64,000 nucleotides of DNA from Arthrobacter castelli DSM 16402 (GTDB taxonomy: Bacteria; Actinomycetota; Actinomycetes; Actinomycetales; Micrococcaceae): NCBI RefSeq assembly GCF_000430705.1, contig NZ_AUMN01000015.1, positions 1-64,000 on the forward strand, read 5' to 3'. A program made the translations under genes and the position numbers. Each line of letters opens with the position of its first letter. Positions within the stretch are counted from its first letter, which is position 1. Positions 55,086 through 63,998 of the stretch are shown here, piece by piece. A model generated the notes under the pieces. That model was given only the letters and a program-made list of their open reading frames with translations, did no database searches and was not told the DNA's origin.

Positions 55086-55343
55086 TCAGGATTTGTACGC
55101 TCGCAGCCGGGGGCTCGTCCTGGTGAGAGGTGCAGCGCTTGTCGGGTAACGCGGCGGCGTTACTTGGGTGTTCAGATCCCATCGAAGGGGTGGGCTACCT
55201 TTGTCATCGCCGGGATCGGTCGGCATACCGGGCGGCACGGATCGCGGGTGGTCCTGATAGAGAGCGTCGGAGGATTGTTCGTCGTAGGAGTCTGTGAGGT
55301 CGACGCCACCGGTCCCGATGACCTGTTCCCAATTGAATCGCAT
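55086..55343 (-). CDS. Small acidic protein of the M(G/R)FNWEQV family, copy 2, 85 aa
   Basis: Starts MRFNWEQVIGTGGVDLTDSY and shares SDALYQDHPR and PTDPGDDK with copy 1 (52633-52815). After GDDK the frame continues with an unrelated-looking 35-residue tail. A one-base shift at the AAAGG there would give a short VAHPFDGI end similar in length to copy 1, so this copy may be frameshifted. No function known. It is divergent from, and 40 bases apart from, the zinc-ribbon-like gene at 55384. Confidence 0.55.
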   Translation of the reverse strand: MRFNWEQVIGTGGVDLTDSYDEQSSDALYQDHPRSVPPGMPTDPGDDKGSPPLRWDLNTQVTPPRYPTSAAPLTRTSPRLRAYKS

Positions 55344-55383
55344 GGTTACGACCCTGTCCGCACTCTGCGCGTAAGCTTGAGTT

Positions 55384-55584
55384 GTGGACTATGAGCGTAT
55401 CGACGGACCGGACGGCCTCGAGATACGTGTGCCCCGGAACGAGGACTACCGGACCTGCTCCGTCTGCAGGGGCGACTGCGAGCCCGAGCCGAGTGCTGAG
55501 GAAGACCTCGGTGTGCGATTCATGTTCGTCTGCCCCGAGCACGGCGCGCAGTCTATCGTGGACCCCTTCAGCGACCTGCGGTGA
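55384..55584 (+). CDS. Small CxxC protein, 66 aa
   Basis: Begins at GTG 55384. The sequence has a likely zinc-binding pair: CSVCRGDC and a second CPEH about 30 residues later. The remaining sequence is acidic (YERIDGPDGLEI..., EPEPSAEED). No family recognised. It diverges from copy 2 of the MxFNWEQV gene and could be its functional neighbour. Confidence 0.5.
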   Translation: MDYERIDGPDGLEIRVPRNEDYRTCSVCRGDCEPEPSAEEDLGVRFMFVCPEHGAQSIVDPFSDLR

Positions 55585-55836
55585 CAGGATCCGAAGGGCG
55601 AAGGCAAGAGGGAAGGCGATGTATCAAGATCAACCCACCGCTCAGTCTATCCACATCAACTCAAAGTGTTCCCCCGTACGGCAGGATCGCTGCGTCAGCT
55701 CGCACGGGACGTCAGCACTCGGTAAGACTGAACCATGATGACTGGTTCCGCCTGTTCACCAGACCGGTCTTCGTCCGTTTCCAGGGGCCCTCGCACATGA
55801 TGCCTTCACGCGCGGCGCAGTCAATGGCGTCGGGAA

Positions 55837-56649
55837 TTAGTTTCGGTTCAACCCGTGCTGGCGTGTGTCCAATGCTAGCTTGAAGTGGCTCTCCGCCTCG
55901 TCGATTTCACGGGTGGGGGTCGCCGGGTCGAACACCCGCAGCAGCGAGTAACGGAAGGTCATCGGGTCGAGGCCGCGCAGCTCGACGTTGCCGCCGTGGC
56001 CGTTGGTCGCGTAAGCGCTCCAGCGCTGGCTGATGCTCTCCGCGCCGTCGGCCTTGCCAACATACTGGTGTCCGTCGCGGGTGTCGGTGATGAGGTAGAT
56101 GCCGCCTACTGACGAGAGCGCAGTGCGCCACGCCGCGTACCGGTGCTCGCGCATCACTGCCTGTAGCTGCGCATGGTCCAGCACGAGCCGATCGAACCCG
56201 GGAAACGGCTCCGGCTCCGGGTCGGCGATCTCTTTAATCGGATAGCCGGCCGCCGTGGTGCTCTTGAGCCACCATGCGCGCGGCGCTCTCCAGCCGATCA
56301 CTAGCCGGTTCCTGAGGTCCGCCATCTGCCCCGACTTGGCGAGGTCGAAGGATCGGCGAAGTCCATCGTTCGACGTCTCGCCGCGGCTTTCCACCACGGA
56401 CCAGAAGCGGGCGCGATCGCCGCCCTCGCGAACGAAGACGACCCAGATCCGGGGTGGAACGACAGGGAAGACCTTCGGCTTCGCGGATTGCTCTCGCGTG
56501 TACTCAAGGATCTCATCGTCGGTGGAGTCGGCGTGGAGACCCTGCATGCCGGTGTCCTCGTGCTCGCGCACGAATGCATGGCGGATCACGATGGCATCGC
56601 CGAGGTCGATGTCTGCGCTGTGCAGGATTGGTTCGAGCGTCAACGTCAT
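55837..56649 (-). CDS. GIY-YIG nuclease domain protein, 270 aa
   Basis: The last ~95 residues form a GIY-YIG nuclease: GGIYLITDTRDGHQYVGKADG (GIY ... YVG), followed by the Arg-containing helix SISQRWSAYATNGHGGN and the Glu-containing EIDEAESHFK. The N-terminal ~170 residues are a separate domain with QGLHADSTDDEILEYTREQSAKPKVFPVVPPRIWVVFVRE and HAQLQAVMREHR, not recognised. The combination resembles proteins found in restriction and defence islands. It probably cuts DNA, possibly modified or foreign DNA, near the type I R-M genes. Confidence 0.75.
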   Translation of the reverse strand: MTLTLEPILHSADIDLGDAIVIRHAFVREHEDTGMQGLHADSTDDEILEYTREQSAKPKVFPVVPPRIWVVFVREGGDRARFWSVVESRGETSNDGLRRSFDLAKSGQMADLRNRLVIGWRAPRAWWLKSTTAAGYPIKEIADPEPEPFPGFDRLVLDHAQLQAVMREHRYAAWRTALSSVGGIYLITDTRDGHQYVGKADGAESISQRWSAYATNGHGGNVELRGLDPMTFRYSLLRVFDPATPTREIDEAESHFKLALDTRQHGLNRN

Positions 56650-56743
56650 CGGTTGGTCGCCTCCTCCCCTGGTCTCGCGGTGTTCAGCTTGTCTTCGGTA
56701 CCATCTTTGCAGTCGGGGCGATCTCTCCGCCCAGGCCTCCGCA

Positions 56744-57448
56744 TTATGCTAATGCCAAGGCTCCGAACTCGTCGCGGAACCTCTCCGCATCGTACTCTAC
56801 TTCACTTCCCGGTCCGTACTGGTAGCTGACCATGCGAACACTGGTCCCTTCAGTGCGGTTGTAGAAGTAGCTCGTGTACTGAGCATTGTGCGGGGCCGCA
56901 CGGAGCTGGACGAACTGGCCAAGGCGCAGCGGAGACTGCGACCTGTCTCGCACTAGGTACAGTTCGCCGTCGAGCATGGCATCCCCCACCCGGAAGTCCC
57001 TGGTGACAAACGGTGAGCGGGTACCGACGGCAACCTCTGCGGCCTGGACGTACCCGTCGCGCACCCGCCTGGCGCTTCCGGCGCGAACGAGGAGCAGCTG
57101 CGCCCACACGTTACCTAAAAGCCAGCGAAGCTCCCGTAGGTCCGAGACGAGGGAATCGACTTGTACTCTCCGTTCCTCCCCGGACGTGTGGCCCCCGTGT
57201 CCGCGCCAGCTGTTGCGCTTGCCGTTCAGCTCCTTGAACTTCTTCACGACGTCTTTCGATATCAGACGCTCGATCGCGGATTCACTGAGGTCACCAAACA
57301 CTGCGCGAATGCGTGCATCCTCGTCTGAGTCACCGCTTTCGAGAGCACGACGAAGATTATTGGAGGTCCTCTCCAGGATGACCACGCTGGATGCTGAATT
57401 CTCATGACAGTGGTGGTTCCTCGTAACTGTAATATGCACTGGATGCAT
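56744..57448 (-). CDS. Hypothetical protein, 234 aa
   Basis: Unrecognised. A helical N-terminal half (ERTSNNLRRALESGDSDEDARIRAVFGDLSESAIERLISKDVVKKFKEL), a short basic RNSWRGHGGH loop, then a mixed region (VSDLRELRWLLGNVWAQLLLVRAG) and a beta-rich end (GDAMLDGELYLVRDRSQSPL..., FYNRTEGTSVRMVSYQYGPG). The natural-looking sequence begins at about residue 24, while the first 20 residues (HITVTRNHHCHENS) look random, so this may be the C-terminal part of a larger broken gene. It is 94 bases from hsdR on the same strand. Confidence 0.5.
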   Translation of the reverse strand: MHPVHITVTRNHHCHENSASSVVILERTSNNLRRALESGDSDEDARIRAVFGDLSESAIERLISKDVVKKFKELNGKRNSWRGHGGHTSGEERRVQVDSLVSDLRELRWLLGNVWAQLLLVRAGSARRVRDGYVQAAEVAVGTRSPFVTRDFRVGDAMLDGELYLVRDRSQSPLRLGQFVQLRAAPHNAQYTSYFYNRTEGTSVRMVSYQYGPGSEVEYDAERFRDEFGALALA

Positions 57449-57542
57449 CGTTATGGGTCACTTCAGAATCAGAGACTGAGCGATGTTGGCGATGGTCATG
57501 GCCCTCGTTATCCCGTTCGCTCCGACCGACTGCCGCGGACAC

Positions 57543-60500
57543 CTAGTAGTTCTCCCGCACATACTGATAGATCCGTTCGAACAGTTCGCCCTTAACCGGA
57601 AGCTCGAAATCCCTCAATACTGTGCGAAGTTTACGGCGAACTGCTTTGTCACCGTTATCATTTTCGGCCCACCCGCTGTACGCGACATTGCTTACGATGG
57701 CGTCGATCCGATCAACGAGGCCGGGGACGATCTTGTGCAATCCAGGTGGCATGTTTTGTTCAACTATTTGAGTGAGGGCTCCGCGCTTTGGATCGGCCAG
57801 ACGCTCCAGGGTGTCCTCGTCCCCGATTTCGGCTGCCCTGTCGGCGACGACGACGTCGTGGGCGACCTTTAGCGCTTCCTCGAAGAATGCAAGCGAATCT
57901 TCGACGTTTTCAATGGTCTTGGTGCGCAGTTTCTCGATCCGCTCCGCCAGCGATTTGTACACGGGGCTTTCGGTGGCAGTGAATCGCCGCTTCAGGCGGG
58001 ATTCGATTGAGTCGATTACTGCTTGGTAGACGTCAGCCGTCGCCTCCATGTCTCGTTCCGGAAGTTTCAGCTGTTCGGCGATCTTTTTCACCAACGCCAG
58101 TCCCGCGGCGTCGAGGGTGACCGACTTCGAGCCCATTTGTCGAACCGTCACGTCGGACATATGTCCGTGGATCAGCTCGGTGGTCTTCGCACCGAGGCGC
58201 TGCCACAAAAATGCCTTGGACACGTCCTTGGGTCGGATCGACTCGTAGACTTTCGCCAGCCAGAGGTACTGCTGCTTGAACGGGGTGAGCATGGGATGTG
58301 GGTCGAGGAACTCCCAGACAGTCTGCAGCGCCACGTAGGTTTCGACGAACTCGGTCCGCTGCGAGCTGTCTTCGGGGATCCGCTCGTGGGCTTCGGCGAG
58401 GGCCTCGAACGACGAATCGGTCGTGTTGATGCCGTCGAAAATAGCCATGAGACGGGTGAGGTCGGTGACGAACTTGCCGGCCAGCTTGGAGGCGTCCGTG
58501 ACGTTCAGCTGGTCTTCTTCTTCGCCCGCCTTCGTCTTGGGCCCGGCGATTGCCTTGCCGATCGCCTTCGACAGGCCGATGTAGTCGACAACGCGGCCGT
58601 AGTCCTTGCGTTGGCCCGTGATGGGGTTTTTCCACGGCCGGTTGGGGCGCGTGATGGTCTGGAACAGGTTCGCTTCCTTGGCGGGCTTGTCGAGGTACAG
58701 GACGCCTTCGATGGGAGCATTGAATCCGGTCATCCACTTTGCGGTAACGACGACGAATGACATGGGATCGTCGACCTTCTTGAACCGGCGTTTCAGGGTC
58801 TCCTCCTGCTCCGGTGTGAGCAGGTACTTCTTGTACTCCTTCGGGGTGTCCTTGGAGTCGGCGACGTGCATCACGACGCCGACCTCGCGCGGCTGGCCGT
58901 CGGGCATGGCGGCTTCGCGTCGCTCCAGCTCGGTTTGAATCGCTTGGGCGTAGGCGACTACGAGGTTCTGTTTATAGGCCACCACCTGAGCCTTCTGTCC
59001 CAGCGGTGCGACGAACGTCAGGAAGTGGTCCACGATGTCGGAGCATACAGCGGCAACCCGCTCGGGGTTCGCCAGGATGGTCTCGATGTGCGAGGCCTTT
59101 CCGGAGAGGTAGACCTTCTCTTCCTCGTCCAGATCTTCCTCGGCGGCCAGCTCGTCGAATGCCTCATCGAGATTGTCTTTGTCGAGGGTGAAGCCGACCG
59201 AGCGCCCCTCCACCATGACGGGCTTGGTGAACCCGTCGGCGATGGACTGCTCCGGGGTATACCGCGACATCACGAAATCGGGGTCGTCCGGATCACCGAA
59301 CAGCTTGAACGTCGAGCGGTCTTTGTCCTCGATGGCGGTGCCGGTCGCTCCGAAGAACTTCGCGTTCGGAACCGCCGTGCGCCATGCCTTCCCGAGTGAG
59401 CCTTCCTGCGAGCGGTGCGCCTCGTCTACGAGCACGATGATGTTCGACCGGTCGTTGAGGTGGCCGGCTTCGGCGAACTTGTGCACGGTCGTGATGACCA
59501 CGCCGGGATCACCGCTGCGCAGCAGCGCGTGCAGCTCGTCCTTGTTGTGCGGCACCGTGATGCGCGGCATGCCAGCGGTCTCGAACATCTCCGCGGTCTG
59601 TCTCACCAGATCCGTCCGGTCGGCGATCACGATCACCGTCGGTGCACCGCCGAATTTGTCGATCACCGCGTCATCGCGCAGCAGCCTCGCCGCGGTGAAT
59701 GCCATGAGCTCGGTCTTGCCGGAGCCCTGGTGGTGCCAGAGCAGGCCGCCGGGCCGGTCGGCCAGTACTTTGTCGTGGATCGCCAGGGCTGCCTCGAACT
59801 GCGGATAGCGAGGCAGGAATTTCAGGTCGACCTCGGAGGCGTCCCGGGCGTGCCGGTACATCACCAGGTCTTTGAGGATCGGCAGGATCGTTTCAGGTCT
59901 GAGCAGAAGCCGTGCCGCACGCTCCACCCGGGCGGGACCACTCACCTTCTGCGGGTCGTCTTCCGTGGAGCCCCACGGAGCCCAGATTTCCGAGTCAGGG
60001 TCCGGGTAGGCCCGGATCGGAGCCATGCGGAGCTCGAGTCCCTCGGTGGCGACGTTGAAGACGTTGGTGGCGAAGAAGTTCGGATACTCCTCCTCATAGA
60101 CGTCGTAGATATCTTTCGCAGCATTGACCCACGAAACCTGCTGCTTCACCGGCGTCTTCGTCTCGGCGACAACCAATGGAAATCCGTTGACGTAGTAGAC
60201 GACATCGAATCTTCGCGGCTTGACGGCTCCGGATATGGTGACCTCGTCGGCGACGACGAAGCGGTTGTTCTCCGGGTCTTCGAAGTCGATGAGTCGGCGC
60301 GGCACATGCTTCCCGTCGATGGTCGGGAACGAGTGATCGCCGCGCAGCACCACGGTCAGCAGCTCATTGGCCGCCACGAGTCCGTTGTGAGCGTCCAAGA
60401 CAGCCTGGTTGATCTCGTGCAGCACCAGATCGGCCGACTCCGGATCCTCGACGAGCTCCGGATTCAGAGCAAGCAGGGCTTCCCGTGCCCAGGGCTCGAT

Positions 60501-60614
60501 GACGACATCGTGACTGTCACGGGGCAGCGCATCACCGTCCAGGCGCTCCCATCCGGCCTCCTCAGCCCACTCGAGAAGGGACCGTTGGATGGTGCTCGTC
60601 TCGGTCCAGCCCAT
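57543..60614 (-). CDS. hsdR: Type I restriction enzyme R subunit, 1023 aa
   Basis: N-terminal nuclease domain with a D...ExK core (GFPLVVAETKTPVKQ at about residues 150-165), then a superfamily 2 helicase: motif I GSGKTELMAF, motif II VDEAHRS, motif III GATGTAIEDKDR and motif VI TITRPNRPW, followed by a helical C-terminal domain that binds the HsdMS core. Cleaves unmethylated DNA after translocation. It follows hsdS with one base between and is the last of the hsdM-S-R operon. Full length, no break. Confidence 0.95.
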   Translation of the reverse strand: MGWTETSTIQRSLLEWAEEAGWERLDGDALPRDSHDVVIEPWAREALLALNPELVEDPESADLVLHEINQAVLDAHNGLVAANELLTVVLRGDHSFPTIDGKHVPRRLIDFEDPENNRFVVADEVTISGAVKPRRFDVVYYVNGFPLVVAETKTPVKQQVSWVNAAKDIYDVYEEEYPNFFATNVFNVATEGLELRMAPIRAYPDPDSEIWAPWGSTEDDPQKVSGPARVERAARLLLRPETILPILKDLVMYRHARDASEVDLKFLPRYPQFEAALAIHDKVLADRPGGLLWHHQGSGKTELMAFTAARLLRDDAVIDKFGGAPTVIVIADRTDLVRQTAEMFETAGMPRITVPHNKDELHALLRSGDPGVVITTVHKFAEAGHLNDRSNIIVLVDEAHRSQEGSLGKAWRTAVPNAKFFGATGTAIEDKDRSTFKLFGDPDDPDFVMSRYTPEQSIADGFTKPVMVEGRSVGFTLDKDNLDEAFDELAAEEDLDEEEKVYLSGKASHIETILANPERVAAVCSDIVDHFLTFVAPLGQKAQVVAYKQNLVVAYAQAIQTELERREAAMPDGQPREVGVVMHVADSKDTPKEYKKYLLTPEQEETLKRRFKKVDDPMSFVVVTAKWMTGFNAPIEGVLYLDKPAKEANLFQTITRPNRPWKNPITGQRKDYGRVVDYIGLSKAIGKAIAGPKTKAGEEEDQLNVTDASKLAGKFVTDLTRLMAIFDGINTTDSSFEALAEAHERIPEDSSQRTEFVETYVALQTVWEFLDPHPMLTPFKQQYLWLAKVYESIRPKDVSKAFLWQRLGAKTTELIHGHMSDVTVRQMGSKSVTLDAAGLALVKKIAEQLKLPERDMEATADVYQAVIDSIESRLKRRFTATESPVYKSLAERIEKLRTKTIENVEDSLAFFEEALKVAHDVVVADRAAEIGDEDTLERLADPKRGALTQIVEQNMPPGLHKIVPGLVDRIDAIVSNVAYSGWAENDNGDKAVRRKLRTVLRDFELPVKGELFERIYQYVRENY

Positions 60615-60615
60615 A

Positions 60616-61821
60616 TCAGGCCTCCTCCAGCACGGCGTCGTACGATTCGGGGATCTCGATCTCCTGGTTCAGGAGCGAGGTTAGGAATGAGGAGCGAAAT
60701 GCGCGGAGGTGAGCAAGTTCTGCTTCCGTCGCGCGGATGACAGAGTCGATGCCGTCCGCGACAGAAACGAGAGCGTCCTGCTCATCATCACCAGGGATCG
60801 AAATCTCACGAGATATATAATCCTTGACTGACAAGTTCGTGATCCCGGTTGTGCGACGACTGAATGCACGCGTCAGCCCAGTATTCCAGTCGTGTTGCAG
60901 CCGCCAGAAGAGATAACGAGGCCGCACACGGTCGACATCGGGTCGCATCAGCCGCTGGAAGTCGGTGGGGATGCACGGTGCCAGTCCCTCGCCGGCTATA
61001 ACTACCCGACCAACCGGTTGTTCTGGTGAACCGCCTGACCGCTCAAGGATGATGTCGTTCGGCTGAACGAGACGTGACTTGGCCTGCTTCGCAGTGACCG
61101 ATCGAATTGGTGAACCGTCAGTCACGAAGTCTGACGTGCCAGAGGCGTAGATGCGCGGACCAAGGGCCAGAACATCAACCTCCGCTTGGCCCTCCGCCGC
61201 GCCCCAGACCCCTCCGATGACGTGTGAACAAAGGTCGACAATTCGGGTCTCGCACGACGATATCGCCTCGAAATGGTCGGACAGCGTTCGTCGCAGTACA
61301 GCACGTGACTTCGATAACTCGTCAGTCAGTGCCTCGATCTGCGCTTCGACCGCGGCCATGACGTCGACGATGCGGCGCTGTTCGTCCGGCGGAGGTAGTG
61401 CGATTGGGAACGCCGAGAGATCGGCCGCCGAAGTGCGTGGCATCCGACTCCCTGCGCTCATAGCAACTGCGTAATCAATACAAGCCTCAGACGAGCTGAG
61501 AAGATACAGGAAACCGGGTTCAACGACAGCGTGGCGAGACCTGAGGATAAGTACTTCAGTAGAGGAAGCACCATCATGCTCGGCGATCGCAACCTTCCGA
61601 AGGTAGGCACGTAGTCGGCCGAACAGGACGTCGTCCCGCTTGAAGAGGCCGACTTGGCTATTGATGGCACCGACCGTTCCCGTGGCTGTTATCTTCGGCG
61701 TGTTTGGCCTTATATGCTCCATCCCAACGTACGGGTATCGTGAATCGAGTGTCTCGGGATGAACCTTATTCCTTACCAGGTCGAAACAGTTGCCCAACGT
61801 GGTCTGCTTCCATTCATTCAT
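60616..61821 (-). CDS. hsdS: Type I restriction-modification specificity subunit S, 401 aa
   Basis: Two target-recognition domains, each ending in conserved helical spacers: the first about residues 1-180 (NEWKQTTLGNCFDLVRNKVHPETL..., IALPPPDEQRRIVDVMAAVEAQIEALTDEL), the second about 195-385 with ISREISIPGDDEQDALVSVADGIDSVIRATEAELAHL. They define the two halves of the bipartite site; the site itself cannot be read. ATG 61821 overlaps hsdM by 8 bases; the open frame upstream lies inside hsdM and is not used. Confidence 0.92.
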   Translation of the reverse strand: MNEWKQTTLGNCFDLVRNKVHPETLDSRYPYVGMEHIRPNTPKITATGTVGAINSQVGLFKRDDVLFGRLRAYLRKVAIAEHDGASSTEVLILRSRHAVVEPGFLYLLSSSEACIDYAVAMSAGSRMPRTSAADLSAFPIALPPPDEQRRIVDVMAAVEAQIEALTDELSKSRAVLRRTLSDHFEAISSCETRIVDLCSHVIGGVWGAAEGQAEVDVLALGPRIYASGTSDFVTDGSPIRSVTAKQAKSRLVQPNDIILERSGGSPEQPVGRVVIAGEGLAPCIPTDFQRLMRPDVDRVRPRYLFWRLQHDWNTGLTRAFSRRTTGITNLSVKDYISREISIPGDDEQDALVSVADGIDSVIRATEAELAHLRAFRSSFLTSLLNQEIEIPESYDAVLEEA

Positions 61822-63328
61822 CAGACACCCCAAACATGTTGAGGTCGATCCCGGTCGCCCGGAGTCGTTCAAACATGGAAGTCTCGGCATCGATGCGACG
61901 TTGCCGAGTTTCAGCATACGCGGCCAGCACAGTTCCGAGATCAGCACTTTCCTCTGCGACGGTCTTGATGTACCGGCCGATGTTGAGATCGAAGTCGTTC
62001 TTTTTGACCTCGTCGAACGGTACTAGACGGACGTTCCCCCCATCCTCGCCATCCGGATCCTGGCCGGTCCGATAGGCGTCTACCAGCCCTTTCACATCGC
62101 GCTCGGACATCTGGTTCCGGTTGGTTGCCTTCTTGAACCTGCCAGAGCCGTCAACAAACTGGATGTGATTCTTGCGATCAGCACTCTTCTGATCACGGAA
62201 GATCAGCAGGCACGCAGGAATTGAGGTTGAGTAGAAGAGATTCGGCGGAAGCCCAATGACGGCCTCAAGCAGGTCTTCTTCGATCAGGCACTGCCGGATC
62301 CTCGCCTCGGCTGCCCCGCGGAAGAGGACACCGTGAGGCATGACAACGCCGACGCGGCCAGTGCCGGGATTCATGGACGAGACCATGTGCTGGACGAAGG
62401 CGAAGTCGCCGCTGCTTGCCGGCGGCACCCCACAGATCGCACGCGGGTCAGCTGCCCACCGATCTGCTCCCCAATCCGATAGTGAGAACGGCGGGTTGGC
62501 GATGACGGCATCAAACCTACGCACAGCTCCGCGGGTGTCCTTGAACGCCGGCGCGCGGAGGGTGTCGCCGCGTTTGATATCGAAGTCCTCGATCTCGTGC
62601 AGAAACAGGTTCATGCGTGCGATCGAGGCGGTCGTCAGGTTGATCTCCTGACCGTACGCACGCAGCGTCCGGTGCTCCTTTCCGGCCTCGCGTAGCTGGT
62701 TGATCGTCGCGACCAGCATGCCGCCGGATCCGCAGGCGGGGTCGTATACGGACTCACCAGGCTCAGGATGCAAGATACCGACGAGCAGGTTCACGACTTC
62801 GCGGGGCGTGAAGAACTCCCCTGCCTTCTTTCCTGACTCATCCGCGAAGTTCTTCAGCAGGTACTCGTAGCCGGCTCCAAGCACATCGTGGGAGACCGTG
62901 GACGGGTCGAGCAGGATCTGATTGAACGACTTGATCAACCCAAGCAGAGCTGACTCCGGCATACGGTCTTTGTTGCCCCACGAGGCATCGCCGAACACGC
63001 CGGCCAGGGACCGGGGATTGGCCTTTTCTATCCGCTGGAAGGTCTTCGCGATCTCCGCGCCGAGGTTCTTGACCGTCCCGGTAACTTCGGACCACAGCGT
63101 ACCCTCGGGCATCTCGAACCTGTGGAAGTCGGCCTCGATCTCATCGTCGAGGTCGTCATCGTACTCGTCGACTGCTTCGTCGTGCTCGTAGACCCAGGTA
63201 TCGGAGATCCACTTCCAGAACAACATCGGAAAGACATAGGTCTTGAAGTCGGCCGGGTCGACCGGTCCGCGCAGTGCGTTCGCCGCATCCCATAGACGGG
63301 ACTCGAGTTCTTGCTGGGTGATCGTCAC
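61814..63328 (-). CDS. hsdM: Type I restriction-modification methyltransferase subunit M, 504 aa
   Basis: N6-adenine methyltransferase with N-terminal HsdM helical domain (ESRLWDAANALRGPVDPADFKTYVFPMLFWKWISD), SAM motif I DPACGSGGMLVATIN, motif IV VIANPPFSLSDWG, and the GEFFTPREVVNLL opening typical of HsdM. It methylates host DNA in the HsdM2S complex and is also needed for restriction. GTG start at 63328. First gene of the operon. Confidence 0.95.
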   Translation of the reverse strand: MTITQQELESRLWDAANALRGPVDPADFKTYVFPMLFWKWISDTWVYEHDEAVDEYDDDLDDEIEADFHRFEMPEGTLWSEVTGTVKNLGAEIAKTFQRIEKANPRSLAGVFGDASWGNKDRMPESALLGLIKSFNQILLDPSTVSHDVLGAGYEYLLKNFADESGKKAGEFFTPREVVNLLVGILHPEPGESVYDPACGSGGMLVATINQLREAGKEHRTLRAYGQEINLTTASIARMNLFLHEIEDFDIKRGDTLRAPAFKDTRGAVRRFDAVIANPPFSLSDWGADRWAADPRAICGVPPASSGDFAFVQHMVSSMNPGTGRVGVVMPHGVLFRGAAEARIRQCLIEEDLLEAVIGLPPNLFYSTSIPACLLIFRDQKSADRKNHIQFVDGSGRFKKATNRNQMSERDVKGLVDAYRTGQDPDGEDGGNVRLVPFDEVKKNDFDLNIGRYIKTVAEESADLGTVLAAYAETRQRRIDAETSMFERLRATGIDLNMFGVSDE

Positions 63329-63557
63329 GAAGTTGATGTCCTTTGTAGTGAATCTGTACCTCAGTTATATCTGACGGCACCGACACTCCTCGAATATCGG
63401 CGCACACCCAGTGCTTGGATCCGCCATGATCATGGATGCCGGCCAACCGCGGGGATGCGCGTGGGCAGCCGAAGCCCTGCTCGCGATAAAGACTTGCGGA
63501 CACTGGGTGGTGCGAGTTGGCGCGCACGGACCTGAGGGCGATCGAGGACTCGAGCGT

Positions 63558-63998
63558 TCAGAGCGGGGACCGCTGGTGCTCCGTCACGATCGCGCTGAGC
63601 CATTCATGCAGCGGACGGATAGCCCGTGTGAGACTGGCCTGTGACAGGTGCTCCCTCAGAAGCGCAGAGGGAAGATGGGGCTTCGCTTTACCGGTCTTCT
63701 TCCGGTCGGAATTCCACCCCTTCGACCCGAGCCAGGACGCCATTGCTTCTCGTCCCTGTGGCCCGTTCGAGAACTTCTCGACCTCAGTCTTTGCCACCTG
63801 GTCGGACTCGCCTGGACCAAGCAGTTCGGCCAGCCGCTCTTGTTTGACGGTGTCCAGAAGCAGCCCTTCGAGATCGGAACTCAGTACGAACGCATCCCAC
63901 GGCAGGAGCTTGGCGTTGATCGCAGTCTGTTGCTCGAGCGCAGCCGTCAGATTCTGCACAACGACATCTGCGAGCTCATGCAGTTCATGTAGTTCGTG
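63558..63998 (-). CDS. Unknown protein, C-terminal part (cut by window edge)
   Basis: An open frame runs from the right edge to a stop at 63558, about 147 residues visible. The edge holds a HELHELHELAD repeat, followed by QNLTAALEQQTAINAKLLPWDAF, SDLEGLLLDTVKQERLAELLGPGESDQVAKTEVEKFSNGPQGREAMASWLGSKGW and a basic stretch, ending SAIVTEHQRSPL. Charge and helicity suggest a cytosolic protein. A GTG at 63959 is inside the frame but the reading continues upstream. Not recognised. It lies on the same strand as the hsd operon, 230 bases upstream of hsdM. Confidence 0.55.
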   Translation of the reverse strand, partial: HELHELHELADVVVQNLTAALEQQTAINAKLLPWDAFVLSSDLEGLLLDTVKQERLAELLGPGESDQVAKTEVEKFSNGPQGREAMASWLGSKGWNSDRKKTGKAKPHLPSALLREHLSQASLTRAIRPLHEWLSAIVTEHQRSPL

